The position numbers and the translations under genes are program-made. From Tribonema minus (Eukaryota; Sar; Xanthophyceae; Tribonematales; Tribonemataceae), in contig JAFCMP010000519.1 in the NCBI GenBank assembly GCA_017506865.1, positions 620,001 through 684,000 of the forward strand: a stretch of 64,000 bases of DNA, read 5' to 3'. The notes under the pieces are model-generated. The model was not told where the DNA came from, made no database searches, and saw only the letters and a list, made by a program, of their open reading frames with translations. Shown one piece after another: positions 54,601 to 63,375 of this stretch (positions within the stretch are counted from its first letter, which is position 1; each line of letters starts with the position of its first letter).

Positions 54601-57600
54601 TAGGAGGCGCCATAGCTGGGGGTAAGTTGACCTCTAGAGCAGGTTTTGTAACACGCACAGTGCTTGCAGTTGACAAGAATGTCAAGGCAATTGAGGCTCT
54701 GCATGAAGTTCATCCAGAAGTGCCCACAATGACTGCATGCATGACTGATGCGAAGGTTGTTGCACGTCTTCTTGACGAGAAACCTGACATCACCACTATC
54801 TCCCCGCCCTGCACAGATTTTTCGGCAGAGGGCAAGAAGGTCGAGGGCGAAGCTGCCGAGTGCACGGTCCATGCCGCACGGCTCATCGTGCGGGCCAAGC
54901 TTCGGGTGGTGTTGTATGAGAATGTGCCAGGAGTGCTAGTGTCACGCGCGTTTGCACGCGCAGTACGCATTCTCAAGTCGGCTGGTTACATGCTGTACAT
55001 TGCCAGGTTAAAGGCTTCTGAGTTTGAAGTACCTTGCAGGAGGCAGAGGGTGTACATTGTCATAGTACCAGCAGGGGTGGCCTCACGTGTGGCGCTCCAG
55101 AGGTTCGGTGCGGTAATAAATACCAAGCGTTTACAAAGCAGACCCACATCTGTTCGCTCTCGCTTGCGCTGCCCCGAACGCACATTCTTCTTGCAACCAC
55201 GCAGTGCTCAGCACCCTGGTGTTTTGGATGCTGATGGCTTGTTGCCTAGCCCAGTGCGCAGACTGCCTGGTAGGCCCACTGCGAGTTATGTTGCACATGC
55301 AAAAGACGCTGGTCCAGTGGCATCTGCCCGCTTGCTGTCGCTTGCGGAAATGGCAGTGCTCATGACGTATTATCATGAATTACCGGCGAGTGCATGCAGT
55401 AGTGATGTACGGCGTTACATTGCAGACTTGTTCATCCCAGAGATGGCATTTCACTTGTTCGTGGCAATTGAGGCCTCGGGCCTGTGCACACTGCCAGAAC
55501 AACAGGTACGTTTGCCGCGTAGGTCAGACTCTACGTTAAGGCATTCAGTTGACTGCCCGCCCCCATCTTGGTTGGCTGGTCAGAGTGGTTCGCTGGTGCA
55601 GGCCGCTACCGCGGTACACGCAGCGCCCACGTCAAGTGCACACTGCTCAGCAGCAGTGGCGCGTAGCATACATGCAAAGGCGCATGATGCAGGGTATGCA
55701 GAGATACCCATAATTCCGATGCGCAGTGCATGGGAAGAGCCAGAGGTAGACTTGGCTGTGGTGCAGCCCGGCATGGCTGACATCGTGGAAGTCGATGACT
55801 CTGACTCAGGGTCTGACTCTGAGTGGGACTCACAGTCAGTTATGAGCGTTTGCAGTAGCGCAGACGACATGGACATTGACACAGAAATCAGTGCTCCACC
55901 CATTGCGGCCGCAGCGGCACGCAAGAAGCTCGGCGGCGGTACAGACCCGCGCCTTGCCCCAGGTGAGTTGAAGGCAGCGCTCAGGCGCGCTGGCCTTGAT
56001 GCTCAGTCTCTAGGCATATTAGACCATGTGCCAGGTGTCAGCAAGTTAGACACAGCCCCACCAGTGAGTATGGCAGAGACAATTAAGAATCTCACAGAAG
56101 AGATCACAAAACCGAAGGAACCAGTCAAGTTACCTCATGTAGGCCTTGCAGTAGGGTCCCCTGAGCCTAGCTCGGTAGAGCGCTCCAAGTCGGAGGCTCC
56201 AGTGGAGTACATACGCCCAGTAGCCGGTGTTGTACCTCCAGGGCAGATGTTTGTGTCCGCGTCGTTACGCGTACAAAGCAACTCTCAGACGCCCAAAGAA
56301 CTCTATGTGCGCGCCATGGTAGACTGCGGTGCGACCGTAACCATCATGGGCAAGCGCATTGCAGACAAGCTCCCCAACAGCTATGTATGTACACCTCAGC
56401 AAGGTGACTACACTGAGATCCTCTTGGCAGACGGCAAGACGTCGCTGCAGATCAGTGGTGTGGTCAATGCATGGCTGCGGTTTAAGAACAAGATGTTCTT
56501 GCACAAGTTCTATGTGGTGAACGCACCCATGGACGTGCTCTTAGGTACGGATTTCTTTGCCCCGCATGGCTCAGTCATCTCGTATCACGGCGGTAGCCCA
56601 GCCTTCTTCCCAGGGGGACTAAAAGGTGTGGCCATACGCCCCATGCACGACAAGAATCGCGCAGACAACGCGAACGCGCGTGCGGCAGCACTAGCCAGTT
56701 GCAAGGGCAATGGCAGCGCTGAGAGCACTGAGGCACCAGACAAGCCTCAGCAGTGCTCAGCTAGGATGGCATATAACACTGTACTGGCACCATCGTCGGA
56801 GACGATTGTGGAACTCACGCTGCTACCAAAGCCAAAGCGCGTGCAGCCCTATGAGGCATTGCTCATACCAGAAGAGACAGTGACTACAGAAATGATGAGA
56901 GGCAAAGGTGTTAAGGCAAATATCACCGCTCTCACCGTAAATGCCAGCGGCACGATATACGCTACATTGAGCAACACTTCAATGTACCCGGTTTACGTGC
57001 GCCGCAACACGTATTGGGGAAAAGTGACTCCAATTAAGGCTGATGATCTGCTAGAAGTGCAGACAGCTACTCAGAAGGCTCTAGAAGCCAAACTGCTAGT
57101 AATAGCAGCCAAAAGGCACTCTGAAAATGCTAAGTTAGTGGCAGAATTAGCTGCTAGCATAGGCAAGACTGCCAAAGAGGTTGCACAAGAAGTGCAACGG
57201 CTGGCAGACCTTAGCCAGCGCCACAAGGACCAGCTAGAAAACTGCACGGATGCAGAGCTGGAGGAAATCCTTGTGAAAGATGGCAGGCTTGCGCCTCATT
57301 TGCAAGGAAGGGGGAAAGATGGGGTACTTTTAAAAACAAAAGCACTTGACATGCTAAAAAAGCACAGGAATGTCTTTGCTAAGGACCCTAAAAACCCTCG
57401 AGTCACTCAGCATTTTGAGATTGATGTTGACACTCAGACGGCCGAGCCGGTGGCGGACAAGGCACGCCATTGGGCTTTCAAAGAAGCCGAGTACATCATG
57501 AAACAGATTCAGATGATGGCAAAGCGCCAACAGATTGAGCCATCAGCTAGTGCGTGGGCAAGCAACCCAGTACTAGTGGTTCAAGGCGACAAGATCCGCT

Positions 57601-60600
57601 TCTGCATAGACTTCAGGAAGTTGAATGCGGTCACGAAGCGTGATAGTCATGGCTTAGGCAACATGGATGACATGATGCGGGCTGTGCAAGGTGCCAGGAT
57701 TTTATCTTCGTTAGATCTGGCAGCGGGTTACCATCAGATCCCGCTGGCGAAGACGGCTAAGGCCAAGACGGCCTTCAGAGCCCCAGACGGCTCGTTGTGG
57801 CACTACAAGGTGGCGCCATTCGGGCTGGTGAACTTGCCAGCGCAGTTCACGAGATTGATGCACCAAGTGCTGGGAGATGCCTTAGGCTCCCACGCGCTAG
57901 TGTACATAGATGACGTGTTGGTGTATGGCACGGACATCGAGGAGCACATCGAGCAGTTAGATGATGTTCTTGGCCGCATAGGCGCGGCGGGCATGAGTGT
58001 ATCTCGCCCAAAGTGTCAGCTATTTCAAGCTGAAGTCAAGTTCCTAGGCCATATAGTTGGCGCCGCTGGAACAAGACCAGACCCTGACAAGGTCAAGGCC
58101 ATGCTTGACATGAGCCCCCCACTGAAAGGCGGGGTACCAGACAAGCAGTTGGTACAAGTGGTTATGGGAGTGTTTAACTATTACAGGCGATATGTACCCG
58201 ACTTTGGGGCGATATCAGAGCCTATAGTAGCCCTGACCAAGAACAAAGCAGTCATGGTTTGGGGGTCTGCGCAAGAGCGGGCTTTCAAGCGGCTGAAGAG
58301 TGCCATGTGCGACAGTCGCATAGTGATGCACCCAGATTTCAGTTTGCCTTTCGTATTGTACACCGACGCCTCCAAGACGGCGACGGCAGGTGTGCTTACA
58401 CAGTTCAGACCTGTGAGTGAGGTCGAAAGGGCAACAGCGGGACAGCCATATGCTCACACGGGCAGGCGCCGCATAGCTGAAGGCGAGGAGGTCAGAGAAG
58501 TAGTCGTTGGCTACTTCAGCAAGCTGAACTCTGAACCCGACGCGAAGTTAGGAGCGACGGCAGTAGAGTGTCTGGCAGTAGTGCTGGCGCTCAACCACTT
58601 CAGGCCTTACATTTGGGGTAACCCCGTTACAGTGGTCACAGATGCCGCTGCGCTCAGGTGGCTGTTGACGTTGCAAGACTACAACGGCAAGCTACTAAGA
58701 TGGGCCATGCGCATACAGGAGTATGACGTTACCATTCAGCACAGGCCTGGCAAAAGGAATGCCAATGCTGATGCCCCATCCAGGCTGCCACAGCAGGCAG
58801 AGTTAGATGCTGAGCGCTCTACGGAGCCAGCAGACGAACAGTGGCCAGACGCAGTCCCGAGCATGGACGCACCGCCGTCAGGTGTGCGCTTTGCGGACGA
58901 GGCCACGAGAACGCACAAGGTGGCCGACGTGAACAGCTGTCGTGGGTACACGGCGGACGCACGTTACGGGCCAGCGTTCAAGTTCAACGAGGCCGTCGCC
59001 ATATCAGGCGCGGTGGCCGCTAGGTTAGCCGCTCTGACAGCTGTGGAGCTAGCACAGTTGTTGGACAGAAGGCTAGATGACTCCACGGTGGAGGAAGCTG
59101 AGGTTGATGAAGTTGAGATCAACACAGCGTATGCAGAGCCAGTCAATAAGTACACCGGCTCGTGGGAGCATTCCCAAGCGCAGCGACTCTTAAGGCAGAT
59201 CGCATGCGACAGGCGACGCAGCATCAGCTCAAAGAGGGCCAAGTGCAGCGTCACCACGGCTCAGCCGGCGGCAGACTCATTGGAAGAAGGAGAGATTCCA
59301 GAGGTAGAAGCTGCTGCTGATGCAGAAGAGGCAGACGAGCCACCGGATGGCGAAGCTGTTTTAGGCAAGCGCAAGAAGACGCTGCCAAGGCCAGAAGTGG
59401 TGCAGTTGCTGAAACGGGTGGCCGAGGGAGACTCGCCTGCCACGCCAGCAATGCTCAGCAGAGCCGCATTTCTTGAAGTTCAGAAAGCGGACGGCTTCTG
59501 TCGAGCAGTGAGCAAGATGCTCGTTGAGGGTGACATACCCGAAGGCGCGGAGCTAGCCGCTCACGTCTTAGCACAGAGAGAGCAGTATACCATCGAGGAA
59601 GATGGCCTCTTAGTGCACAGTTCAACAAGCCACCCTAAGAGAGGTATGGTGTTGTTGCAGTGGGTCGTGCCAGTGGTGCTACGAACCCTAGTCATGCGTC
59701 TAGGGCATGATGACGCGAGCGCTATGCATTGCGGCATAGGCGCTACGCACACGCGTATATTCGAGAGGTATTTCTGGCCTGGTATGGGCGCGGACATACG
59801 AACGTACGTGCAGAGCTGCATGACATGCCTCGAGCGCAAACGCGCCAGCTCCACTCAGTACAGACGGTGGTTAGCTGAGCCCGTGCGTATGTGGCAGCGG
59901 CTCAACATAGATATCACAGAGCCTGGTATACAGTCCACGGCAGGGCACAGATATGTCCTGACCATAGTGGAAGCAAGGTCCGGCTTCGTGTGGCTCTCGG
60001 CCATGCACGGCCAGGGAACGCGCGATGTTACCCCGCACCTCATGACAGTGTTCCTTGAGATTGGCGCGCTAGTGGAGGAGCTGTGCTCTGACAAGGGCAA
60101 GGTCTTCCTAGGCAATGTGGTCACAGACCTTTGCAAAGCGTTCAAAGTGAAACGCATAGAAACCAGTGCCTACCACCCCCAGACCAATGGTGTGGCGGAG
60201 CACGCAAATGGTCGTGCCAAGAAGGCACTAGCATCCTGGGTCAGCGCTCAACAGACCAACTGGCACGAGGGCTTAGAGCTTGTGCAGTTCGTGCTGAGGA
60301 CAACGCCCAGAGGTGAAACAGGTTTAACACCCTTTTTCTGTGTGTACGGTCGGGAAGCTTCACTGCCACATGATGCATTTATGCACGAGGATGGCAGCAG
60401 GAAGTTGGACCTACACGAAGAGATTGAGCACAAGTTAGATATGCTTGAGCTTGCAGACAAAGTGGTGTCAAAGGCGCTGCAAGTGCGCGCCCAGAAGATC
60501 ACCAAGCGCAATGAAGCTATTAAGCGCGCGGTGAAGTTCGCCGTCGGTGACTATGTCATGATACGGCTACCCAGGCAAAGAGACAGGTCGGCTGCTCTTG

Positions 60601-60788
60601 ATGCCAGGTATGTGGGGCCTTGGCAGATCGAGGCTCGCACAGGCGAATCAGGCCTCTCATTCATCTGCAGGATGATGGGCAGAAGAGTTAGACACACCAC
60701 AGCTCATGTTGAGAACATGAAGCCCTTCCACATGAGGCCTAGTGCCATGTTGGAGCCAGGTGTGCACGCCATGCTAAGCCCCCGATAA
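51669..60788 (+). CDS. Ty3/Gypsy polyprotein with internal C5-cytosine methyltransferase
   Basis: 3039 residues from an ATG. Residues 1-560 are Ala/Pro/Ser-rich with acidic and coiled parts; about 590-800 resemble gag; a zinc finger (CLGC...H...CPQC) is at 858-890. A C5 methyltransferase follows (970-1290): motif I ICCGALGGAIAGG, motif IV SPPCTDFS with catalytic Cys 1048, motif VI ENVPG (1084), motif VIII RRQRVYIV (1124), motif IX ARLLSLAEM, and motif X near RRYIADLFIPEMAFH. Next come an aspartic protease (MVDCGATVTIMG, 1552), reverse transcriptase (YIDD, 2079), RNase H (LYTDAS, 2233) and integrase with an HHCC finger (2680 on) and D2748, D2808, E2844. All key catalytic positions I checked are present. 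The methyltransferase lies in the same frame as the rest, so it is part of the element and not a neighbouring gene. Confidence 0.93.
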   Translation: MVKTDHGSKKPTSGSSRSGGVSGGARPAGSTAAKSNKGGQRSATRPAPRSGDKPSSPPPRPAAASARPSQVGASAPDTSASVRSTESVVTGAAPPFIRNFAESSDEPGGGGSEAEAIVARQLRLRQKREQLAAMGIMLSEAQVAEGEEAFARAAVEKKLAPTKSPRKTSRAAATTAPVVPVAAPVVPAASAKSAAPAPAKSTVPVAALVAPAVAPPKVARSQPAKTSVTRGARVPVAAPEVAPAAPTPQSSKPSARLVAPTYYTAPARAPEASDKSPVTQPRRGASGKARRVPVVPRSVPVVQSSPVVPRSAPVIPRKPVEQQAAERRRAVRQLLESSESSGDEGGVPFDPEGTDEAYDQWREGIEARVEAHKRAAKAAKTAATFAEIHERALYERLGELQLRVTRAPSESKNMVKNSLLPMARTFAAEQAEEVRKHNVALLEKRGHDFKASQFGELLTIGEHRKRSNSWHRFAFGTGDGEEAELWRMLREFENTPLVTEEARLAADSYPRSLVTHPFLNTDGHSDTSDDDAAGAAASPREDGAVAGVATSASALGESIRTAGAVEPSYSSVAMTARKPKVDLRGFGGTGVVIVTQVGRLEASIRAFERSCDTRGVPKSAYSEALLQSLTKSQYADLTSAVTNERTGMLETRAFSDLSYEQMVQCLTAAYDSTSARQIALQKYHELTRTSGTSPEVWGREVVAAAHDAGCADNQQIVRMKFVHELPLCCRQEVNGMYETWDLKNTAFPKVVATAQQKWQAAPIDERETRNVVSAMAAAHISTPPYSDTGKRPAKDGWSVVSNDHRYNKKNKLSAVRAVLAGLSANERRQLGVSDRAPQGKASSAGDNGGGGAKPQSNFKCLGCRVNQGDWDTLMRHKTTCPQCIAHRKRMAEKHRQGESHLQLSAALVGSDLPAASSASAISELPGVVRADACSAQVAEHATDAVYDVSLRAQMAAIEGGPEPPPRVIKHASICCGALGGAIAGGKLTSRAGFVTRTVLAVDKNVKAIEALHEVHPEVPTMTACMTDAKVVARLLDEKPDITTISPPCTDFSAEGKKVEGEAAECTVHAARLIVRAKLRVVLYENVPGVLVSRAFARAVRILKSAGYMLYIARLKASEFEVPCRRQRVYIVIVPAGVASRVALQRFGAVINTKRLQSRPTSVRSRLRCPERTFFLQPRSAQHPGVLDADGLLPSPVRRLPGRPTASYVAHAKDAGPVASARLLSLAEMAVLMTYYHELPASACSSDVRRYIADLFIPEMAFHLFVAIEASGLCTLPEQQVRLPRRSDSTLRHSVDCPPPSWLAGQSGSLVQAATAVHAAPTSSAHCSAAVARSIHAKAHDAGYAEIPIIPMRSAWEEPEVDLAVVQPGMADIVEVDDSDSGSDSEWDSQSVMSVCSSADDMDIDTEISAPPIAAAAARKKLGGGTDPRLAPGELKAALRRAGLDAQSLGILDHVPGVSKLDTAPPVSMAETIKNLTEEITKPKEPVKLPHVGLAVGSPEPSSVERSKSEAPVEYIRPVAGVVPPGQMFVSASLRVQSNSQTPKELYVRAMVDCGATVTIMGKRIADKLPNSYVCTPQQGDYTEILLADGKTSLQISGVVNAWLRFKNKMFLHKFYVVNAPMDVLLGTDFFAPHGSVISYHGGSPAFFPGGLKGVAIRPMHDKNRADNANARAAALASCKGNGSAESTEAPDKPQQCSARMAYNTVLAPSSETIVELTLLPKPKRVQPYEALLIPEETVTTEMMRGKGVKANITALTVNASGTIYATLSNTSMYPVYVRRNTYWGKVTPIKADDLLEVQTATQKALEAKLLVIAAKRHSENAKLVAELAASIGKTAKEVAQEVQRLADLSQRHKDQLENCTDAELEEILVKDGRLAPHLQGRGKDGVLLKTKALDMLKKHRNVFAKDPKNPRVTQHFEIDVDTQTAEPVADKARHWAFKEAEYIMKQIQMMAKRQQIEPSASAWASNPVLVVQGDKIRFCIDFRKLNAVTKRDSHGLGNMDDMMRAVQGARILSSLDLAAGYHQIPLAKTAKAKTAFRAPDGSLWHYKVAPFGLVNLPAQFTRLMHQVLGDALGSHALVYIDDVLVYGTDIEEHIEQLDDVLGRIGAAGMSVSRPKCQLFQAEVKFLGHIVGAAGTRPDPDKVKAMLDMSPPLKGGVPDKQLVQVVMGVFNYYRRYVPDFGAISEPIVALTKNKAVMVWGSAQERAFKRLKSAMCDSRIVMHPDFSLPFVLYTDASKTATAGVLTQFRPVSEVERATAGQPYAHTGRRRIAEGEEVREVVVGYFSKLNSEPDAKLGATAVECLAVVLALNHFRPYIWGNPVTVVTDAAALRWLLTLQDYNGKLLRWAMRIQEYDVTIQHRPGKRNANADAPSRLPQQAELDAERSTEPADEQWPDAVPSMDAPPSGVRFADEATRTHKVADVNSCRGYTADARYGPAFKFNEAVAISGAVAARLAALTAVELAQLLDRRLDDSTVEEAEVDEVEINTAYAEPVNKYTGSWEHSQAQRLLRQIACDRRRSISSKRAKCSVTTAQPAADSLEEGEIPEVEAAADAEEADEPPDGEAVLGKRKKTLPRPEVVQLLKRVAEGDSPATPAMLSRAAFLEVQKADGFCRAVSKMLVEGDIPEGAELAAHVLAQREQYTIEEDGLLVHSSTSHPKRGMVLLQWVVPVVLRTLVMRLGHDDASAMHCGIGATHTRIFERYFWPGMGADIRTYVQSCMTCLERKRASSTQYRRWLAEPVRMWQRLNIDITEPGIQSTAGHRYVLTIVEARSGFVWLSAMHGQGTRDVTPHLMTVFLEIGALVEELCSDKGKVFLGNVVTDLCKAFKVKRIETSAYHPQTNGVAEHANGRAKKALASWVSAQQTNWHEGLELVQFVLRTTPRGETGLTPFFCVYGREASLPHDAFMHEDGSRKLDLHEEIEHKLDMLELADKVVSKALQVRAQKITKRNEAIKRAVKFAVGDYVMIRLPRQRDRSAALDARYVGPWQIEARTGESGLSFICRMMGRRVRHTTAHVENMKPFHMRPSAMLEPGVHAMLSPR

Positions 60789-61670
60789 GTGGAGGAGCTA
60801 GCAGATGGTGAGAAGTTATACAGAGTTCTGGACCGCCAAGCGGGCCCCAATGGCTCGTGGCAGTACAAATGGCAGTCCATAGATGGCAAGTCACATGCGT
60901 GGGTGTCAGAGGATGACATGCTGCAAGAAGTGACGCCATGGACCTTAGATGCTTTTCACGCGCTCTATGAGCTGCGCAACGAAGGAAGGTTGCCGGCATA
61001 TGCCATCAGGCCCACACCTAAGGAGGATGCTGGCATGCGCCGAGAGAGCGCGCTGCAACTCTATCCCATCGGCACGGCGCTGGTCAGGGAGCACAGAACG
61101 GTAGTGGGCGGCCCGATCACTTACGTGTGGGGGGCCGTGAAGAACTTTGTGTCACCATACTGGAGGATCAGATATGAGGATGGTGAGTGGGAACAGATGA
61201 CCCGTACACAGGTCAAGTCTGCCATACAGTTGGCAGAGGCAGTGCGTGACAAAGCCAAGAAGTTGCAGGCGCAAAGCGCGCCGGACAGCGCGAGTAGTGC
61301 AAGTCCCAACTCTCAGGTCACGCGAGGTCTGCCATCTTCCCAAACTAGTTCTGAGGCAAGCTCAGCCCAAGATTCTGCTCGGCCGCAGATCTCGCTGGTA
61401 AGGCTGCCCAAACTGCCATCTGATTTCGGATCAGACTTTGAGGGTGAAGTGATCTGGTATCACTTTCCAACAGGCTGGAGCCGCGGCGTCCTGGGTGAGT
61501 TTTACCCCGCCAGGTCGCAGTTCACGTTTGATGTACTATTCGACGGTGAGAAGACTGTCAGGCGTATGCGCTTACGTCCGGGTGACTACCGCACGCCAAA
61601 AGACAGCCCATACTCATCATGGAACGTGCTCGCCGCTCGCAGTATATCCTCAGAGGAGAGTGCGAAGTAG
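60789..61670 (+). CDS. chromodomain-like ORF of the LTR element
   Basis: A separate ORF of about 293 codons directly after the polyprotein. Its first 60 residues look like a chromodomain: LYRVLDRQAGPNGSW, then YKWQSIDGKSHAWVSEDDM, with the aromatic residues that would form a methyl-lysine cage. A second block near the C-terminus (EVIWYHFPTGWSRGVLGEF, FDVLFDGEKTVRRMRL) has a Tudor- or chromo-like barrel pattern. In chromoviruses such domains sit at the integrase C-terminus and guide insertion to marked chromatin. How this ORF is expressed is not clear, and I see no ATG at its upstream end. Confidence 0.65.
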   Translation: MEELADGEKLYRVLDRQAGPNGSWQYKWQSIDGKSHAWVSEDDMLQEVTPWTLDAFHALYELRNEGRLPAYAIRPTPKEDAGMRRESALQLYPIGTALVREHRTVVGGPITYVWGAVKNFVSPYWRIRYEDGEWEQMTRTQVKSAIQLAEAVRDKAKKLQAQSAPDSASSASPNSQVTRGLPSSQTSSEASSAQDSARPQISLVRLPKLPSDFGSDFEGEVIWYHFPTGWSRGVLGEFYPARSQFTFDVLFDGEKTVRRMRLRPGDYRTPKDSPYSSWNVLAARSISSEESAK

Positions 61671-61898
61671 TTGTGGGGACTCAAGTTGAGTCAAAGCTGA
61701 GGCCGGCGACTCCCTTTTCCTGCAGAGAGGATTTCCCTGACTAGCAGGTTTGCCTCCCAGGTTTTTAATGGGGTTTCCAACCAGTTCTATATTGGCCTCC
61801 ATGCTTAGTAGTGCACTTAGTGCGAGCATGCTGCAACTACACTAGGGACCGCGATCTGCTGCTTCGAGTTCAAGTCCGCATCGAGGGCGATGCTCAGC

Positions 61899-61910
61899 AA
61901 AGAAGGGGGA
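61899..61910 (+). other. polypurine tract
   Basis: AAAGAAGGGGGA ends two bases before the 3' LTR, the expected place for plus-strand priming. Confidence 0.8.
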
Positions 61911-61912
61911 TC

Positions 61913-62325
61913 TGATACGGCTTGGGGGTGTATTCAGACAGTTACAGGCAGTTACACCTCACAGGTTGGCACAGGTCTCAGTAGACCTGTGTAGTCGGTG
62001 TAGACCTTGACATGTGATTGAGAGCTGGCCTGACCTTAGTTGAAGGCAGGTGCAACTAGTTGGGTCACATGCCAAAGGGCACATCAAAGTAGCATGCACA
62101 GCATCAGAACCCCCCCTGCAAGCAGCAAGCCCGAACCTTGCTGTGCCAGCCATCGTCCAGCCCCAAGCCTTCCGTCTCTCAGCAGCAGAATAAAATATCC
62201 GGTAAGCGCATCGCGTTTCCTTTCGCATAACATTTCATTTGAGTTCTCTGAAGCGTGTCTACTTGTTTTGCTCTTCCAGCTTGCTTGTTTGCATTCATGA
62301 CAGCATCACAAGGTAAGCCGCTTCA
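61913..62325 (+). repeat. 3' LTR
   Basis: 413 bp and identical, by eye, to the 5' LTR; followed by the second TTCG. Confidence 0.92.
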
Positions 62326-63339
62326 TTCGGGGCTAGCGATGGGTGCCGCATCTGCTATGGCAGCGGCTTGGGCAGCTGCCATCTCCTTTGTCCTGGTTGC
62401 TTGCTGTGGTGCACTGCTGACCGTCACGGCTAGGGCCGCAATGTTGGGAATGGTAGTATGACAAGCCGCAGGCGAACTTGAGTCGCCGCCCGGTGCTAAC
62501 TGTGAGTGCGTGGCCGCTATGTTCAAGCCGCTGACGGTAATGTTGTCCTGCGCTGCTGCTCCTGCTGCTGGTGCTGCTGGTGGCTGCGTTGCGGGCATCG
62601 CAAAACTACGATTCATGTTTAACTCCTCTGCTACAACCTTTACCTCCTCTTCAACGACATGCTTTGCTGCTGTTGCTGCTGCTGCCCCTGCTGTTGCTCC
62701 TGTTGTTGCTTCTGGTGTTGCTGCTGCTGTTGTCTCACATGCCCGCGCTGTGGCAGCTGCTACTTGAAAAGTGAACTTGTGGGAAATTCTCTGCACCTCG
62801 GGGTCCGCCAACGCTGTCCTCATTGCTGCCGCTGCCGTCAACATAGTCTCAAACTGCGCTATCACTGCTTTTATATTATCGGGCTCATCGGTTTGTGCCG
62901 TTTGTGGCAGGGACACCGAGACTCCAGCGCCCTTGACTGCCACATTAGCAATACTGCCATTTAGAGCTGTGCACCTCTGCTGGCCCAGCCTCCTTGCTGC
63001 TGCTGCCTGCGCCAGCCGCTGCAATTGCAGCTCCGCAGCAGCTGCTGCTGCCATGGCGTCAGCAATGGCCTGCTCCTCCGCTGCCTCTGCTGCGTCGGCT
63101 TCATGCCGCAGATGTTCCTCGGCAACAACAACGAGAGCAGCTGCTTTGACCGCCGCCACAGCGGCTTTATTGGCCAGGCGGCACTGTGTCTCCGCTGCTG
63201 CTGCATTCAGCTCCGCTTGCACCTCCGTCTGTTGCATCTCCGCAGCGGCATCTGGGCCTGCCACACACTGCTGACATCGACTAAGCTCATGGCTCTCACT
63301 GTTATTGACCGGCATTTTAGAGCAAACTCTACTGTCCAT
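62326..63339 (-). pseudogene. interrupted Ala-rich host gene, upstream part
   Basis: Open frame from the ATG at 63339 (MDSRVCSK; another at MPVNNSES) to the edge of the LTR element, about 338 residues; the frame is open slightly further upstream. The first half is a charged Ala-rich helix (EVQAELNAAAAETQCRLANK, EEHLRHEADAAEAAEEQ), probably coiled coil. The middle holds the least simple block (DEPDNIKAVIAQFETMLTAA, VQRISHKFTFQVAAATAR), and then Ala/Thr/Pro runs follow. No family recognised. The insertion of the LTR element on the opposite strand splits the coding exon; the frame resumes at 50264. Confidence 0.6.
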
Positions 63340-63375
63340 ATAGCTGGCGCAGAGTGCTGCCCGCTGCAGCTTCAA

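Larger units (their letters stand above)
50269..62325 (+). mobile_element. Ty3/Gypsy LTR retroelement carrying a DNA methyltransferase
   Basis: The 12,057-bp element is bounded by two 413-bp LTRs that I find identical, starting TG and ending CA, and flanked by a 4-bp target duplication TTCG (50265-50268 and 62326-62329). Parts in order: 5' LTR, primer-binding site, a leader of about 1 kb, a 3039-codon polyprotein (gag-like, zinc finger, C5-cytosine methyltransferase, aspartic protease, reverse transcriptase, RNase H, integrase), a separate chromodomain-like ORF, a polypurine tract and the 3' LTR. Protease-RT-RNase H-integrase order places it in Ty3/Gypsy; the chromodomain suggests a chromovirus relative. 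Identical LTRs mean a very recent insertion, and the element looks whole. Confidence 0.93.

Noticed and set aside
54240-55600. The methyltransferase as a separate host gene next to the retroelement
   Set aside because: It is in the same frame as gag, protease, RT and integrase, without start or stop between.
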